DNA from: Kiritimatiellales bacterium
GTDB taxonomy: Bacteria > Verrucomicrobiota > Kiritimatiellia > Kiritimatiellales > Pontiellaceae
DNA length: 19,106 bases
NCBI GenBank assembly: GCA_021734595.1
Contig: JAIPIO010000025.1
Coordinates: 1-19,106 of the forward strand
Reading direction: 5' to 3'
Translations under genes and position numbers: made by a program
In this document: piece by piece, positions 5,549-12,814 of the stretch
Layout: each line of letters begins with the position of its first letter
Numbering within the stretch: the first letter of the stretch is position 1
Notes under the pieces: model-generated
Told to the model about the DNA's origin: nothing
Databases searched by the model: none
The model's input: only the letters and a program-made list of their open reading frames with translations

Positions 5549-8269
5549 ATGAAGAAGATCCTGACTGCATTCGCACTGTTCCTCGCCGCTTCGGTTTTGG
5601 GCACCGACAGCCCGGAAACCGCCCTGCTGAAAAAACGCTCTGCCGAATTCCGGAAGGATGTCGTGCGGGTCGCCGACAACGTCTACACCTTCACCGGTTA
5701 CTCGGTGCAGCCGGTTTCGATGATCGTCGGGACGGATGGCTTGGTTATTGTCGATACCGGCATGGATACACAATCCGCGACGAGTGTGTTGTCCGAAATG
5801 CGCAAGATTACCGACCTTCCGGTCAAGGCCATCATCCTGACGCACGGGCACGGCGACCATACCGGCGGACTGCCGGTTTTCGCGGCGGAGGGCACGCCCG
5901 TCATTTGGGCGCGCGGCAACTTCGGAGACGAAGCGCACGCTTTTGAACACGCCGGTCTGACCATCACGAAAAAGCGCGGTGCGCGGCAGGGCGGGTTCCT
6001 GCTTCCGCCGGAAAAGCGGATCAACAATGGCGTGGCGCGCGCCTATTATCCCAAGCGCGGCGGCGCTGTGTTTGGCGCGGACAAGTCCATCAAACCGACT
6101 CATGATCTGACAGAAGAGCCCAAAACCATCGAGGTGGCGGGGATCAAACTGGACCTGGTTTCTCTCAACGGCGAAACCAAAGACGCGCTCTATGTCTGGT
6201 ATGCTGAGCAGCGCGTTCTGTTTGCCGGTGACAATTTCTACAAATCGTGGCCCAATCTGTATCCGATTCGCGGCTCGGCCTATCGCGACGTGCAGGCCTG
6301 GGCGGACAGCGTCGATAAAATGCTGCAGGAAAATCCCGATGCCGTCGTTCCGGGCCATACCCGCCCTGTGATTGGAAAAGCGCTCGTGATGGAGATGCTC
6401 ACCAACTACCGCGATGCCATCCGCTTTGTCTTCGATAAAACCATCGAAGGCATGAACAAAGGCCTCACGCCCGACGAGCTGGTCGACTATGTAAAACTCC
6501 CGGCGAAGTATGCCGAAAAGGATTACCTGAAGGAATACTACGGCAACGTCGAGTGGGCGGTGCGTTCCATCTTTGCCGGCACGCTCGGGTGGTTCGACGG
6601 CAACCCCACCACCCTCTTTTCCCTGCCGGTCAAAGAAGAAGCCAAACGCATGGCCGCGCTCGCCGGCGGGCAGGAGAAGCTGGAGCAAGCCGCTTTCCAG
6701 GCATTGGAAAAACAGGATTACCAGTGGACCGCACAGCTGTGCGATCACCTCATCGCGCTCGACCCCTCCGCCGCCCAGCCGAAGTTGATGAAAGCCGAAG
6801 CCCTCGAAGGTCTCGCGCCCCACCTGCTCACCGCCACCGGTCGCAATTACTACCTGACCTGCGCTCAGGAGCTTCGTGAACAGGTGTCAGAAGCAGAAGC
6901 ACGTCCTCGACAGCGACAACAATCTACAACAATCGCATCAATCGGTGATGCGGTTATGAAAAAGATCGATCTGGCTTTGCCTGACGAGTTGTATCACGGT
7001 TACCTGTTTTGGCACCAGGCCGATGAACTCGCCACCGATGTCGTTAATTACGCCATGCTTCTCGATGCTGAGGGAAAGATAGTTCATCGCTGGGATACCG
7101 ATTTAACGGGAGGGGGACATACCTCGTACCTGCTGGAATCCGGGGGCCTGCTGCGCATGGGCATCCGAGATAGAAGATATGTTAAGGGGCAGCCGGTGGC
7201 CGCCACCGACACGCTTCAGATCACAGACACAACGGGACAGGCCGTCTGGGAGTTGAGTGCCAGAAATGTTCATTTTAACGGGAACAAAATCACCTTTCAT
7301 CACGATATGCAGCCCATGCCCAACGGCAATGTTCTGGTCCTGATCTACGAAGAAATCAGCCCGAAAGAAGCGGCGGCGGCTGGTTGGACTGCCGGCAACG
7401 GGAAAACGATTTGGTCAGATGGTGTTTTGGAAATCGAACCGGATCTTAATACCGGATCATTCGAAATCGTTTGGAGTTGGCGGTTCATAGACCACATGAT
7501 TCAGGATCAGGATGCCAACGCGGCCAACTACGGTGTCATCGCCGATCATCCGGAAAAGATCGACGGCCACTTCCCTGAAAGCTATGCGCCCATGAATGCG
7601 GTGCGGCAGCATTTGAATTCGCTCGACTATCACCCGGGCCTGGATCAGATCGTCGTCAGCTCCTTCATCTATAACGAAATCTGGGTGATCGACCACAGCA
7701 CGACCATCGAACAGGCCGCGGGCTTCACAGGCGGCCGAAGGGGCAAGGGAGGCGATCTGCTGTTCCGATACGGGGATCCCGCCCCCTACGGAAAAAGCAC
7801 GGAAGCGGACCGGATCTTTCAGAAACAGCACGACACCAACTGGGTTGACGAAGGTCTTCCCGGAGCCGGAAATCTCCTGGTGTTCAACAACAATACCAGC
7901 ATGGATGCCGTAAGCCGCGTCAGCCTGAGCGGAAGAGGGGCCGCGGCGGTCCAGGAACAGTTAAAGGGAATCAGCAACGTCTATGAAATTAGCCCCTCTG
8001 TTGATAATGGACGTTACGTCACAGGGAAAAAGGGAACGTTTGAAGCGAAGCAGATCTGGTTCTGGGAACACAAAGACTTTTTCGCTCCCTTTCAAGGCGG
8101 AACTCGCCGCTTGGCCAATGGGAATACACTACTGACCGATACGGTAGGAAAAAGGGTCTGGGAAGTTGCGCCGGATGGGGATGTCGTCGTTCGCTACAAA
8201 GGTCCTGCACCCAGTTTTAAATCCTTCAAATACTCTCCGGCTGAGGTTGAAGCCATACTGAATCCTTAA
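5549..8269 (+). CDS. Alkylsulfatase-type MBL fused to arylsulfotransferase-like domain
   Basis: A 906-residue exported chimera. The chosen ATG has AAAAAAGGAG 6 nt upstream and a Sec signal (MKKILTAFALFLAASVLG); an in-frame ATG 18 codons earlier is rejected. Residues ~35-290 are a metallo-beta-lactamase fold of the SdsA1/BDS1 alkylsulfatase group: THGHGDH gives His99, His101, Asp103 and His104; further likely ligands are Glu209, Asp228 (AGDNFYKSWPNLY) and His270 (PGHTRP). Residues ~290-444 are the helical dimerisation domain, ending in GRNYYLTCAQELRE (431-444). The sterol-carrier-like C-domain of that family is missing. After a Gln/Arg-rich linker (~445-470), residues ~470-906 resemble arylsulfotransferase (ASST) propellers: GYLFWHQADE, His584-His585 (HHDMQPMPNGN), His695 (DYHPG), His716 (IDHS) and His761 (QHDTNW...GLPGAGNLLVFNN). 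Inferred role: cleaving and perhaps transferring sulfate esters in the periplasm. The fusion could be genuine or a recombination product. Confidence 0.85.
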   Translation: MKKILTAFALFLAASVLGTDSPETALLKKRSAEFRKDVVRVADNVYTFTGYSVQPVSMIVGTDGLVIVDTGMDTQSATSVLSEMRKITDLPVKAIILTHGHGDHTGGLPVFAAEGTPVIWARGNFGDEAHAFEHAGLTITKKRGARQGGFLLPPEKRINNGVARAYYPKRGGAVFGADKSIKPTHDLTEEPKTIEVAGIKLDLVSLNGETKDALYVWYAEQRVLFAGDNFYKSWPNLYPIRGSAYRDVQAWADSVDKMLQENPDAVVPGHTRPVIGKALVMEMLTNYRDAIRFVFDKTIEGMNKGLTPDELVDYVKLPAKYAEKDYLKEYYGNVEWAVRSIFAGTLGWFDGNPTTLFSLPVKEEAKRMAALAGGQEKLEQAAFQALEKQDYQWTAQLCDHLIALDPSAAQPKLMKAEALEGLAPHLLTATGRNYYLTCAQELREQVSEAEARPRQRQQSTTIASIGDAVMKKIDLALPDELYHGYLFWHQADELATDVVNYAMLLDAEGKIVHRWDTDLTGGGHTSYLLESGGLLRMGIRDRRYVKGQPVAATDTLQITDTTGQAVWELSARNVHFNGNKITFHHDMQPMPNGNVLVLIYEEISPKEAAAAGWTAGNGKTIWSDGVLEIEPDLNTGSFEIVWSWRFIDHMIQDQDANAANYGVIADHPEKIDGHFPESYAPMNAVRQHLNSLDYHPGLDQIVVSSFIYNEIWVIDHSTTIEQAAGFTGGRRGKGGDLLFRYGDPAPYGKSTEADRIFQKQHDTNWVDEGLPGAGNLLVFNNNTSMDAVSRVSLSGRGAAAVQEQLKGISNVYEISPSVDNGRYVTGKKGTFEAKQIWFWEHKDFFAPFQGGTRRLANGNTLLTDTVGKRVWEVAPDGDVVVRYKGPAPSFKSFKYSPAEVEAILNP
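6694..6710. repeat. TTTCC-N7-GGAAA dyad within the sulfatase chimera
   Basis: TTTCCAGGCATTGGAAA inside the coding sequence encodes FQALEK in the dimerisation domain. It belongs to the dispersed dyad family described under findings. Confidence 0.6.
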
Positions 8270-8407
8270 AAGGGATCGCTTTAAATTTTTCGTGCCGCAG
8301 GCATGAAGAAGCTATTAAAGATGCTCAGGGGCCACGACCAGCAGCGGGCCCGCCAAGTGTGGTTCTAGCCACGCAATATCATCACACCAACATGGAGACA
8401 ATGCGGC

Positions 8408-9391
8408 ATGTTTAAAGGCATTTTGATTCAGAAAGATGACGCAGGTTATCGCAGTGAGCTGACGGAGCTGGACGAAGCGCAGCTGCCGGAGGGAGACGTC
8501 ACGGTGGCGGTGAGCCACTCGACGCTGAACTACAAAGACGCGCTGGCGATCACCGGCAAGGGATCGGTGGTCCGCAGCTTCCCTATGGTGCCGGGGGTTG
8601 ATCTGGCCGGTACGGTGGAGCATTCAATCCATCCGGATGTTCAGGCAGGTGATGCCGTCCTTCTTAACGGCTGGGGCGTCGGGGAATCGCATTGGGGCGG
8701 GCTGGCACAGAAGGCCCGTCTCAACGGGGACTGGCTGGTGCCGCTGCCCGACGCATTCACACCGCAGCAGGCGATGGCCCTTGGAACCGCCGGCTACACC
8801 GCGATGCTGTGCGTACTGGCGCTGGAGAGGCAGGGTGTTTCGCCCGGTGATGGCGAGATTCTGGTGACCGGTGCCGCGGGCGGCGTAGGCAGCGTCGCGA
8901 TAGCCGTATTGACCCAGCTGGGCTATACGGTCGTCGCAGTGAGCGGCAGGCCGGAGGAATCTGAATACCTGAAAAGCCTCGGCGCGGTGGAGATTCTCGA
9001 TCGTGCCGCGTTCGCGGCGCCCGGCAAGCCGCTGGGTAAAGCGCGGTGGGCCGGCGCGGTGGATGTGGTCGGCGGCCAGATGCTGGCCAATATCTGCGCG
9101 ACAACCCGCTACCGCGGGGTGGTCACCGCCTGCGGTCTGGCAGGCGGAATGGACTTTCCGTCCACGGTCGCGCCGTTTATTCTGCGGGGCGTCACGCTGG
9201 TCGGCATCGACAGCGTCATGTGTCCGCGGCCGGAGCGTCTCGAAGCCTGGCAACGTTTGGGCAAGAACCTTGATGTCGCAAAGCTCGCCGCCATCAGCCG
9301 GGAGATCGGCCTGGCGAACGTACTGTCCATCGCACCGGAACTGCTGAACGGCAACGTCCGCGGTCGGGTGGTGGTGGATGTGAACCGCTGA
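8408..9391 (+). CDS. acuI: Acrylyl-CoA reductase (NADPH), AcuI/YhdH family
   Basis: A 327-residue zinc-less medium-chain dehydrogenase. The family reduces acryloyl-CoA to propionyl-CoA with NADPH, detoxifying acrylate from DMSP or 3-hydroxypropionate metabolism in the cytoplasm. The N-terminal GroES-like part contains STLNYKDALAITG and the PGVDLAGTV segment, both typical of AcuI/YhdH. The Rossmann part has GAAGGVG from residue 155 and VSGRPEESEYLKSLGA, whose SGR suggests NADPH preference. GIDSVMCP further on is also characteristic. The length is normal. GGAG lies about 10 nt before the ATG. It is followed after 17 bp by the PNPOx-ferredoxin gene, likely in one operon. No DMSP lyase is visible, so acrylate may come from elsewhere, or the substrate may be another enoyl compound. 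Confidence 0.9.
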   Translation: MFKGILIQKDDAGYRSELTELDEAQLPEGDVTVAVSHSTLNYKDALAITGKGSVVRSFPMVPGVDLAGTVEHSIHPDVQAGDAVLLNGWGVGESHWGGLAQKARLNGDWLVPLPDAFTPQQAMALGTAGYTAMLCVLALERQGVSPGDGEILVTGAAGGVGSVAIAVLTQLGYTVVAVSGRPEESEYLKSLGAVEILDRAAFAAPGKPLGKARWAGAVDVVGGQMLANICATTRYRGVVTACGLAGGMDFPSTVAPFILRGVTLVGIDSVMCPRPERLEAWQRLGKNLDVAKLAAISREIGLANVLSIAPELLNGNVRGRVVVDVNR

Positions 9392-9408
9392 ATCGGAAAG
9401 GATAGGAG

Positions 9409-10080
9409 ATGGAGCTGAACGAACTGTATGAAACGATAGAAAAGATCGGGGTCCTGACGTTCTCGACAATCCATGAGGGCGAGGTGCATTCGCGCAGCGC
9501 GCACTTTAACGGATTTGATCAGGACGGGCTCTATTTCCGGACGATGGCCAATAAGCCCTATGCCCGTCAGCTACTGGAGACCGGCAGGCTGACGGTCTGC
9601 GGAATTTCGGATGCGCGGATTGAGCACAAGGGCGCGGTGCCGGTGTTCCCACCCAGTATCACTCTGCGCTTAATCGGCGAGGTCCGCCGCGTGCCGCCGG
9701 AGGTGATCATTGAAAAGGCGAAGACCAACGCCATGCTCGAAACCGCCGCGCAGGATATTGAAAACTATCCGGCCATGGCGGATGGCAATTTTGTGATGCA
9801 TCGCGCCAAGGGCGAACTCTTCGATGTCGATTTCGAGAAGGAGGCGCGGGATCACAAAGTCATTCGCACGCGTTTTTCCTTCGGCGGGGCAACCTTCAAC
9901 CCGGCCGGCGTGCGGATTACGGACGCGTGCATCGGTTGCGGAGCGTGCAAGGAGGTCTGTTCTTTTCAAGCGATTGAGGAGGGGACACCTTATCGCTGCA
10001 TCCCGGAATACTGCGATGACTGCGGCAGCTGCCTGAAGGTCTGTCCGGTGGATGCCATCCAAGAGTCGCTCGTCTTTTAA
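9409..10080 (+). CDS. PNPOx-fold flavoprotein fused to 2[4Fe-4S] ferredoxin
   Basis: A 223-residue cytoplasmic protein of two parts. Residues 1-~150 are a pyridoxamine-5'-phosphate-oxidase-like split barrel, usually an FMN or F420 binder (VLTFSTI, HSRSAHFNGF, GLYFRTMANKPYARQL, LRLIGEVRRV). Residues ~165-223 hold two four-cysteine clusters: Cys174/177/180/184 (CIGCGACKEVC) and Cys202/205/208/212 (CDDCGSCLKVCP). The architecture suggests electron transfer between an Fe-S pool and a bound flavin; similar fusions occur in anaerobes. The substrate is unknown. It lies 17 bp after acuI, with AAAGGA about 7 nt before the ATG, so it could supply or accept electrons for a step near AcuI, but this is inference. 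Confidence 0.87.
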   Translation: MELNELYETIEKIGVLTFSTIHEGEVHSRSAHFNGFDQDGLYFRTMANKPYARQLLETGRLTVCGISDARIEHKGAVPVFPPSITLRLIGEVRRVPPEVIIEKAKTNAMLETAAQDIENYPAMADGNFVMHRAKGELFDVDFEKEARDHKVIRTRFSFGGATFNPAGVRITDACIGCGACKEVCSFQAIEEGTPYRCIPEYCDDCGSCLKVCPVDAIQESLVF

Positions 10081-10092
10081 CCGCGGGGGTTT

Positions 10093-10191
10093 ATGCAGCA
10101 ACCGATCACGCTCGTTCTATTGGGAATCTACATCCTTCTGGTTTCCCTGATCGGAATGATCCACCGGCGCGGCGACCGCGGCGGGCGTTGA
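10093..10191 (+). CDS. Possible 32-residue single-pass membrane protein
   Basis: ATG to TGA gives 32 residues: a polar start (MQQPIT), one hydrophobic helix of about 17-18 residues (LVLLGIYILLVSLIGMI), then a basic tail HRRGDRGGR. The charge pattern fits a single-pass membrane peptide with its tail in the cytoplasm. A G-rich stretch (CGGGGG) 4-9 nt upstream could serve as ribosome site. It fills most of the gap between two PNPOx genes in the same direction. The helix also resembles the first transmembrane segment of larger transporters, so it could be a relic rather than a gene. Confidence 0.4.
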   Translation: MQQPITLVLLGIYILLVSLIGMIHRRGDRGGR

Positions 10192-10216
10192 ACGGATCGT
10201 GCAGAAAGGTTTTTTG

Positions 10217-10624
10217 ATGGGAAAAGTTCATGAGCTGTTGAAGGAGATCGGCGATCTCTCGTTCGCCACGGCGGACGGGCAGGGCAACCCGCGTATCCGC
10301 ACCATCATGGTGATGTTTATCGAGAACGGGAAACTCTTCTTCACCACCTCGCGGAAAAAAAAGGTCTTCCGGCAGTTGGAAAACAATCCGCACGTGGCGC
10401 TGAACGGCAGCACCGACTCCGGTGTTTCCGTCAGCATCCACGGGAAGATCGGTTTTTCCGACAACCCGGCTCACATGAAAAAGATCTTCGAAGCGTACCC
10501 TCCGTTGCACGACCTCTACAAGGACAACCCCAAAGACCTAACCGCGTTCTATCTCGAACACGGCGAAGCGCGGATCTTCGATTTATCCGTTCTGCCGCCC
10601 CGATCAGATAATTTCACGTTTTGA
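10217..10624 (+). CDS. PNPOx-family flavin-binding protein
   Basis: A 135-residue split-barrel protein of the pyridoxamine-5'-phosphate-oxidase-like superfamily. Visible signatures are DLSFATADGQGNPRIRTIMV, the strand KLFFTTSRKKKVFRQLENNPHVAL, and a C-terminal GEARIFDLSVLPP. Relatives bind FMN, F420 or haem and are often small redox or stress proteins; the substrate is unknown. The ATG at 10217 is preferred over the GTG at 10199 because AGAAAGG lies about 8 nt before it. The last ~120 bp plus the following intergenic DNA are repeated 979 bp downstream (11483-11679). Confidence 0.85.
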   Translation: MGKVHELLKEIGDLSFATADGQGNPRIRTIMVMFIENGKLFFTTSRKKKVFRQLENNPHVALNGSTDSGVSVSIHGKIGFSDNPAHMKKIFEAYPPLHDLYKDNPKDLTAFYLEHGEARIFDLSVLPPRSDNFTF

Positions 10625-10700
10625 ACTGAACGAACTTCTGGAAAATTAGACCAAGTAAGGGCAGACACGAACGTTAGAAACCAACGGAGACGACATGAAA
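10504..10700. repeat. Direct repeat, copy A (PNPOx 3' end to next start codon)
   Basis: A 197-bp stretch that aligns without gaps to 11483-11679 at roughly 90% identity. The first ~42 bp (coding) differ most; the remaining ~155 bp differ at only about seven positions. It covers the end of the PNPOx gene, the intergenic leader and the ATGAAA start of the redoxin gene. Confidence 0.92.
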
Positions 10701-11438
10701 ACATTACAAATTGCCGGAGCCATACTCGCCGTAACCATACTGGTGGTTTCCTGCACGAAGCAAACAGGAGAATCAGAAATGACAACCGAACATGCAGACA
10801 CAAGTCTCAAGGCGCAATTGGATGGCCGGAAGATTGCATTTAGTGCAAAAGCCCCGGACGATGTAAAAAAAACCTATGCCGAAGGAATTCAGGCGATCAT
10901 AGATAGTGGAATTGTGCAACAGGCCAAACAGGTTGGCGACACGGCTCCCGATTTTGCGCTCACCAATGCCAAAGGCGAAACGGTCCGGTTAAGCGACTAT
11001 CTGAAAAAGGGGCCGGTTGTGCTGGCGTGGTACCGGGGCGGCTGGTGTCCGTATTGCAATCTAACCCTGCACGCGCTCCAGCAGGAGCTGCCCAACTTTA
11101 AAGCGGCGGGTGCAACCCTGTTTGCCCTAACGCCCGAACTGCCGGATCAATCCATGTCCACCGCGGAAAAACATGAGCTGGAGTTCGAGGTGCTCAGCGA
11201 CATCGGCAGTCAGGTTGCCCGTGAGTACGGTATTGTTTTCAAACTGACCGACGGCGTCGCAAAAATCTACGAAGAAAAATTCGGGCTGTCATCGTACAAC
11301 GGGGATGCCTCCGGCGAGCTGCCGCTGGCGGCCACCTATGTGATCCATCCGGACGGAAAAATTATCTACGCGTTCCTCGATGCCGACTACCGCAACCGCG
11401 CCGAGCCATCAGCCATCAGCGCGGTGTTGAAACAGTAG
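10695..11438 (+). CDS. Peroxiredoxin-like (AhpC/TSA) lipoprotein
   Basis: A 247-residue exported thioredoxin-fold protein. The N-terminus is a lipoprotein signal with lipobox VVSC ending at Cys20 (MKTLQIAGAILAVTILVVSC). An alpha-helical spacer follows (about 35-80), then the AhpC/TSA domain: VGDTAPDFALTNAKGETVRLSDYLKKGPVVLAWYRGGWCPYC. The active-site CxxC is Cys118-Cys121, the form of the 'peroxiredoxin-like' subfamily with GGWCPYC. It ends with ATYVIHPDGKIIYAFLDADY. Likely role: reducing peroxides or disulfides in the periplasm. Its ribosome site (GGAGACGAC) and leader are part of the direct repeat. The gene lies between the two repeat copies, so it may have been gained or duplicated as a unit. 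Confidence 0.88.
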   Translation: MKTLQIAGAILAVTILVVSCTKQTGESEMTTEHADTSLKAQLDGRKIAFSAKAPDDVKKTYAEGIQAIIDSGIVQQAKQVGDTAPDFALTNAKGETVRLSDYLKKGPVVLAWYRGGWCPYCNLTLHALQQELPNFKAAGATLFALTPELPDQSMSTAEKHELEFEVLSDIGSQVAREYGIVFKLTDGVAKIYEEKFGLSSYNGDASGELPLAATYVIHPDGKIIYAFLDADYRNRAEPSAISAVLKQ

Positions 11439-11450
11439 TAATCAAATAAC

Positions 11451-11603
11451 ATGGGCGTAAATGTTAATGAGGAAATAGTGCAGTTGCACGAACTCTACAA
11501 AAACAATCCCGACGACTTGGTCGCGTTCTATCTCGAGCACGGCGAAGCGCGGATCTTCGATTTATCCGTTCTGCCGCCCCGGTCGGATAATTTCACGTTC
11601 TGA
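11451..11603 (+). pseudogene. C-terminal relic of a PNPOx-family gene
   Basis: A 50-codon open frame whose codons ~11-50 (from QLHELYKNNPDD to the SDNFTF end) match the C-terminus of the PNPOx protein at 10217-10624. The first ten codons (MGVNVNEEIV) have no match there. With only the last third of the domain it cannot form the flavin barrel, so a relic is more likely than a gene. Its coding part differs from the complete copy at several positions, with both silent and replacement changes. This suggests it came from a diverged paralogue rather than a very recent duplication. Confidence 0.75.
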
Positions 11604-11679
11604 ACTGAACGAACTCCTGGAAAATTAGACCAAGTAAGGACAGACACGAACGTTAGAAACCAACGGAGACGATATGAAA
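11483..11679. repeat. Direct repeat, copy B (PNPOx relic to next start codon)
   Basis: Second copy of the 197-bp repeat, offset by 979 bp. It supplies the leader, the GGAGACGAT ribosome site and the ATGAAA start of the MDR oxidoreductase gene, just as copy A does for the redoxin gene. The two genes therefore share nearly the same 5' untranslated region and any regulation encoded there. Confidence 0.92.
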
Positions 11680-12618
11680 GCATATATATTGAATGAAGCC
11701 GGCGGCATTGAAAACCTGATATTAAGTGAAATCGAAAAACCTGAAATCAAAGCCGATGAAGTACTGGTTGAAACGAAAGCGATCAGCATCAATCCGGTAG
11801 ATGTAAAGGTACGTCCGGTTGAAGAAGTACTCACTATGATCCTCGGCACGGAAAAACGTCCGGTTATCCTCGGTTGGGATATTTCCGGCATCGTGGCAGC
11901 GGTCGGTGAAGACCTTTCCAGCTTTGAAGTTGGTGACAAGGTGTTCGGCATGGTCAACTTCCCGGGTCATGGAAAAGCCTACGCTGAATATTTGGCTTCC
12001 CCGGCCAGCCATCTCGCGAAGATGCCGGAAGACACAACGTTTGAGGAAGCTGCCGCCACCACGCTGGCTGCTCTGACCGCTCTGCAGGTGCTGACCGGTC
12101 GCGTCAAAAAAGACGACCGGATTCTGATCCATGCAGGCTCAGGTGGTGTAGGCCATTTTGCTATCCAGATTGCCAAAAACCTCGGCGCAACGGTTGTGAC
12201 CACTTCGTCCGCCAAAAACCGCGATTTCTGCCTGTCGCTGGGTGCCGATGAACATATCGACTACCGCGAGCAAAAGTTCGAAGAGGTTTTGTCGGACATC
12301 GACTTTGTTCTGGACGGCATGGGCGGTGAGGTACTCGAAAATTCCCTGAAAGTTGTGAAGGCCGGCGGCAAGATTGTTTCGCTACCGACCCATACCTTCC
12401 CGGACGATCTGCAAGCGGCGGCGGATGCGCTCAATGTCGCTCTTGAGTTTGTTATGGTCACCTCAAACGGCGATGATATGAATACGCTGAAAGGCATGCT
12501 CGAAGCAGGCGCGCTGAAACCGCATGTTTCTGTGACGTTCCCATTTGAAAAACTGGCGGATGCCCACCTGCAGATAGAGTCCGGCCGAACCGTCGGAAAA
12601 GCCATCGTTACTGTATAA
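11674..12618 (+). CDS. Zinc-less NADP-dependent MDR oxidoreductase (quinone reductase type)
   Basis: A 314-residue medium-chain dehydrogenase of the zeta-crystallin/quinone oxidoreductase type. The GroES-like half has SINPVDVKVRP and PVILGWDISGIVAAVG. The Rossmann half has AGSGGVGHFAIQIAK (nucleotide loop at Gly155-Gly160) and later LGADEHIDYREQKFEE and GRTVGKAIVTV. The catalytic zinc ligands of alcohol dehydrogenases are absent. Such enzymes reduce quinones, enones or related electrophiles with NADPH in the cytoplasm. It is distinct from AcuI at 8408 but of the same fold. Its start and leader lie within repeat copy B. A stem-loop follows the stop by 12 bp. Confidence 0.9.
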   Translation: MKAYILNEAGGIENLILSEIEKPEIKADEVLVETKAISINPVDVKVRPVEEVLTMILGTEKRPVILGWDISGIVAAVGEDLSSFEVGDKVFGMVNFPGHGKAYAEYLASPASHLAKMPEDTTFEEAAATTLAALTALQVLTGRVKKDDRILIHAGSGGVGHFAIQIAKNLGATVVTTSSAKNRDFCLSLGADEHIDYREQKFEEVLSDIDFVLDGMGGEVLENSLKVVKAGGKIVSLPTHTFPDDLQAAADALNVALEFVMVTSNGDDMNTLKGMLEAGALKPHVSVTFPFEKLADAHLQIESGRTVGKAIVTV

Positions 12619-12771
12619 ATGGCACCACTAGGCGTTTCCCGACTCAAAAGCGGGAAGCGCCGATTTACGGGCAGTGGGCGCAACTACTATCTCACCTGCG
12701 CCCAGGAACTGCGGCAAGCAACCGAACAGCCCGTGGATTCCTTCGCTCTTCCATTGACCGCAAAGTGGTGA
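12619..12771 (+). pseudogene. Short ORF with relic of the alkylsulfatase dimerisation domain
   Basis: A 50-codon ORF that starts directly after the oxidoreductase stop. Its middle part, GRNYYLTCAQELRQ, is nearly the same as residues 431-444 of the sulfatase chimera, while the DNA differs mostly at third codon positions. The preceding codons (MAPLGVSRLKSGKRRFTGS) and the tail have no visible match. The silent differences show it descends from a real protein-coding copy. It is too short to fold as that domain. I read it as a remnant of a second alkylsulfatase-like gene; it has no obvious ribosome site of its own. Confidence 0.5.
12631..12661. terminator. Stem-loop after the MDR oxidoreductase gene
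   Basis: GGCGTTTCCCG pairs with CGGGAAGCGCC (11 bp, one G-U pair in RNA) across a 9-nt loop, 12 bp after the oxidoreductase stop. Only GATTTA follows, so termination would be inefficient or factor-assisted. It lies inside the short relic ORF. Confidence 0.45.
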
Positions 12772-12814
12772 AAGCCCTATCATGCCCCAGTAGATTTTTA
12801 CTGGAGGATTAAAA

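Noticed and set aside
5426..6823. Long open frame of 465 codons on the minus strand
   Set aside because: It is the antisense shadow of the sulfatase chimera. The plus strand has clear metallo-beta-lactamase motifs and a ribosome site; the minus frame shows no family motif.
8303..8368. 21-codon ORF upstream of acuI
   Set aside because: Too short, no membrane segment and no evident ribosome site; it could be a chance frame in the leader.
10504..11679. Integron cassette with attC sites
   Set aside because: The repeats are long direct copies of a gene's 3' end plus leader, without the R''/R' core pair and imperfect-hairpin layout of attC. No integrase is seen.
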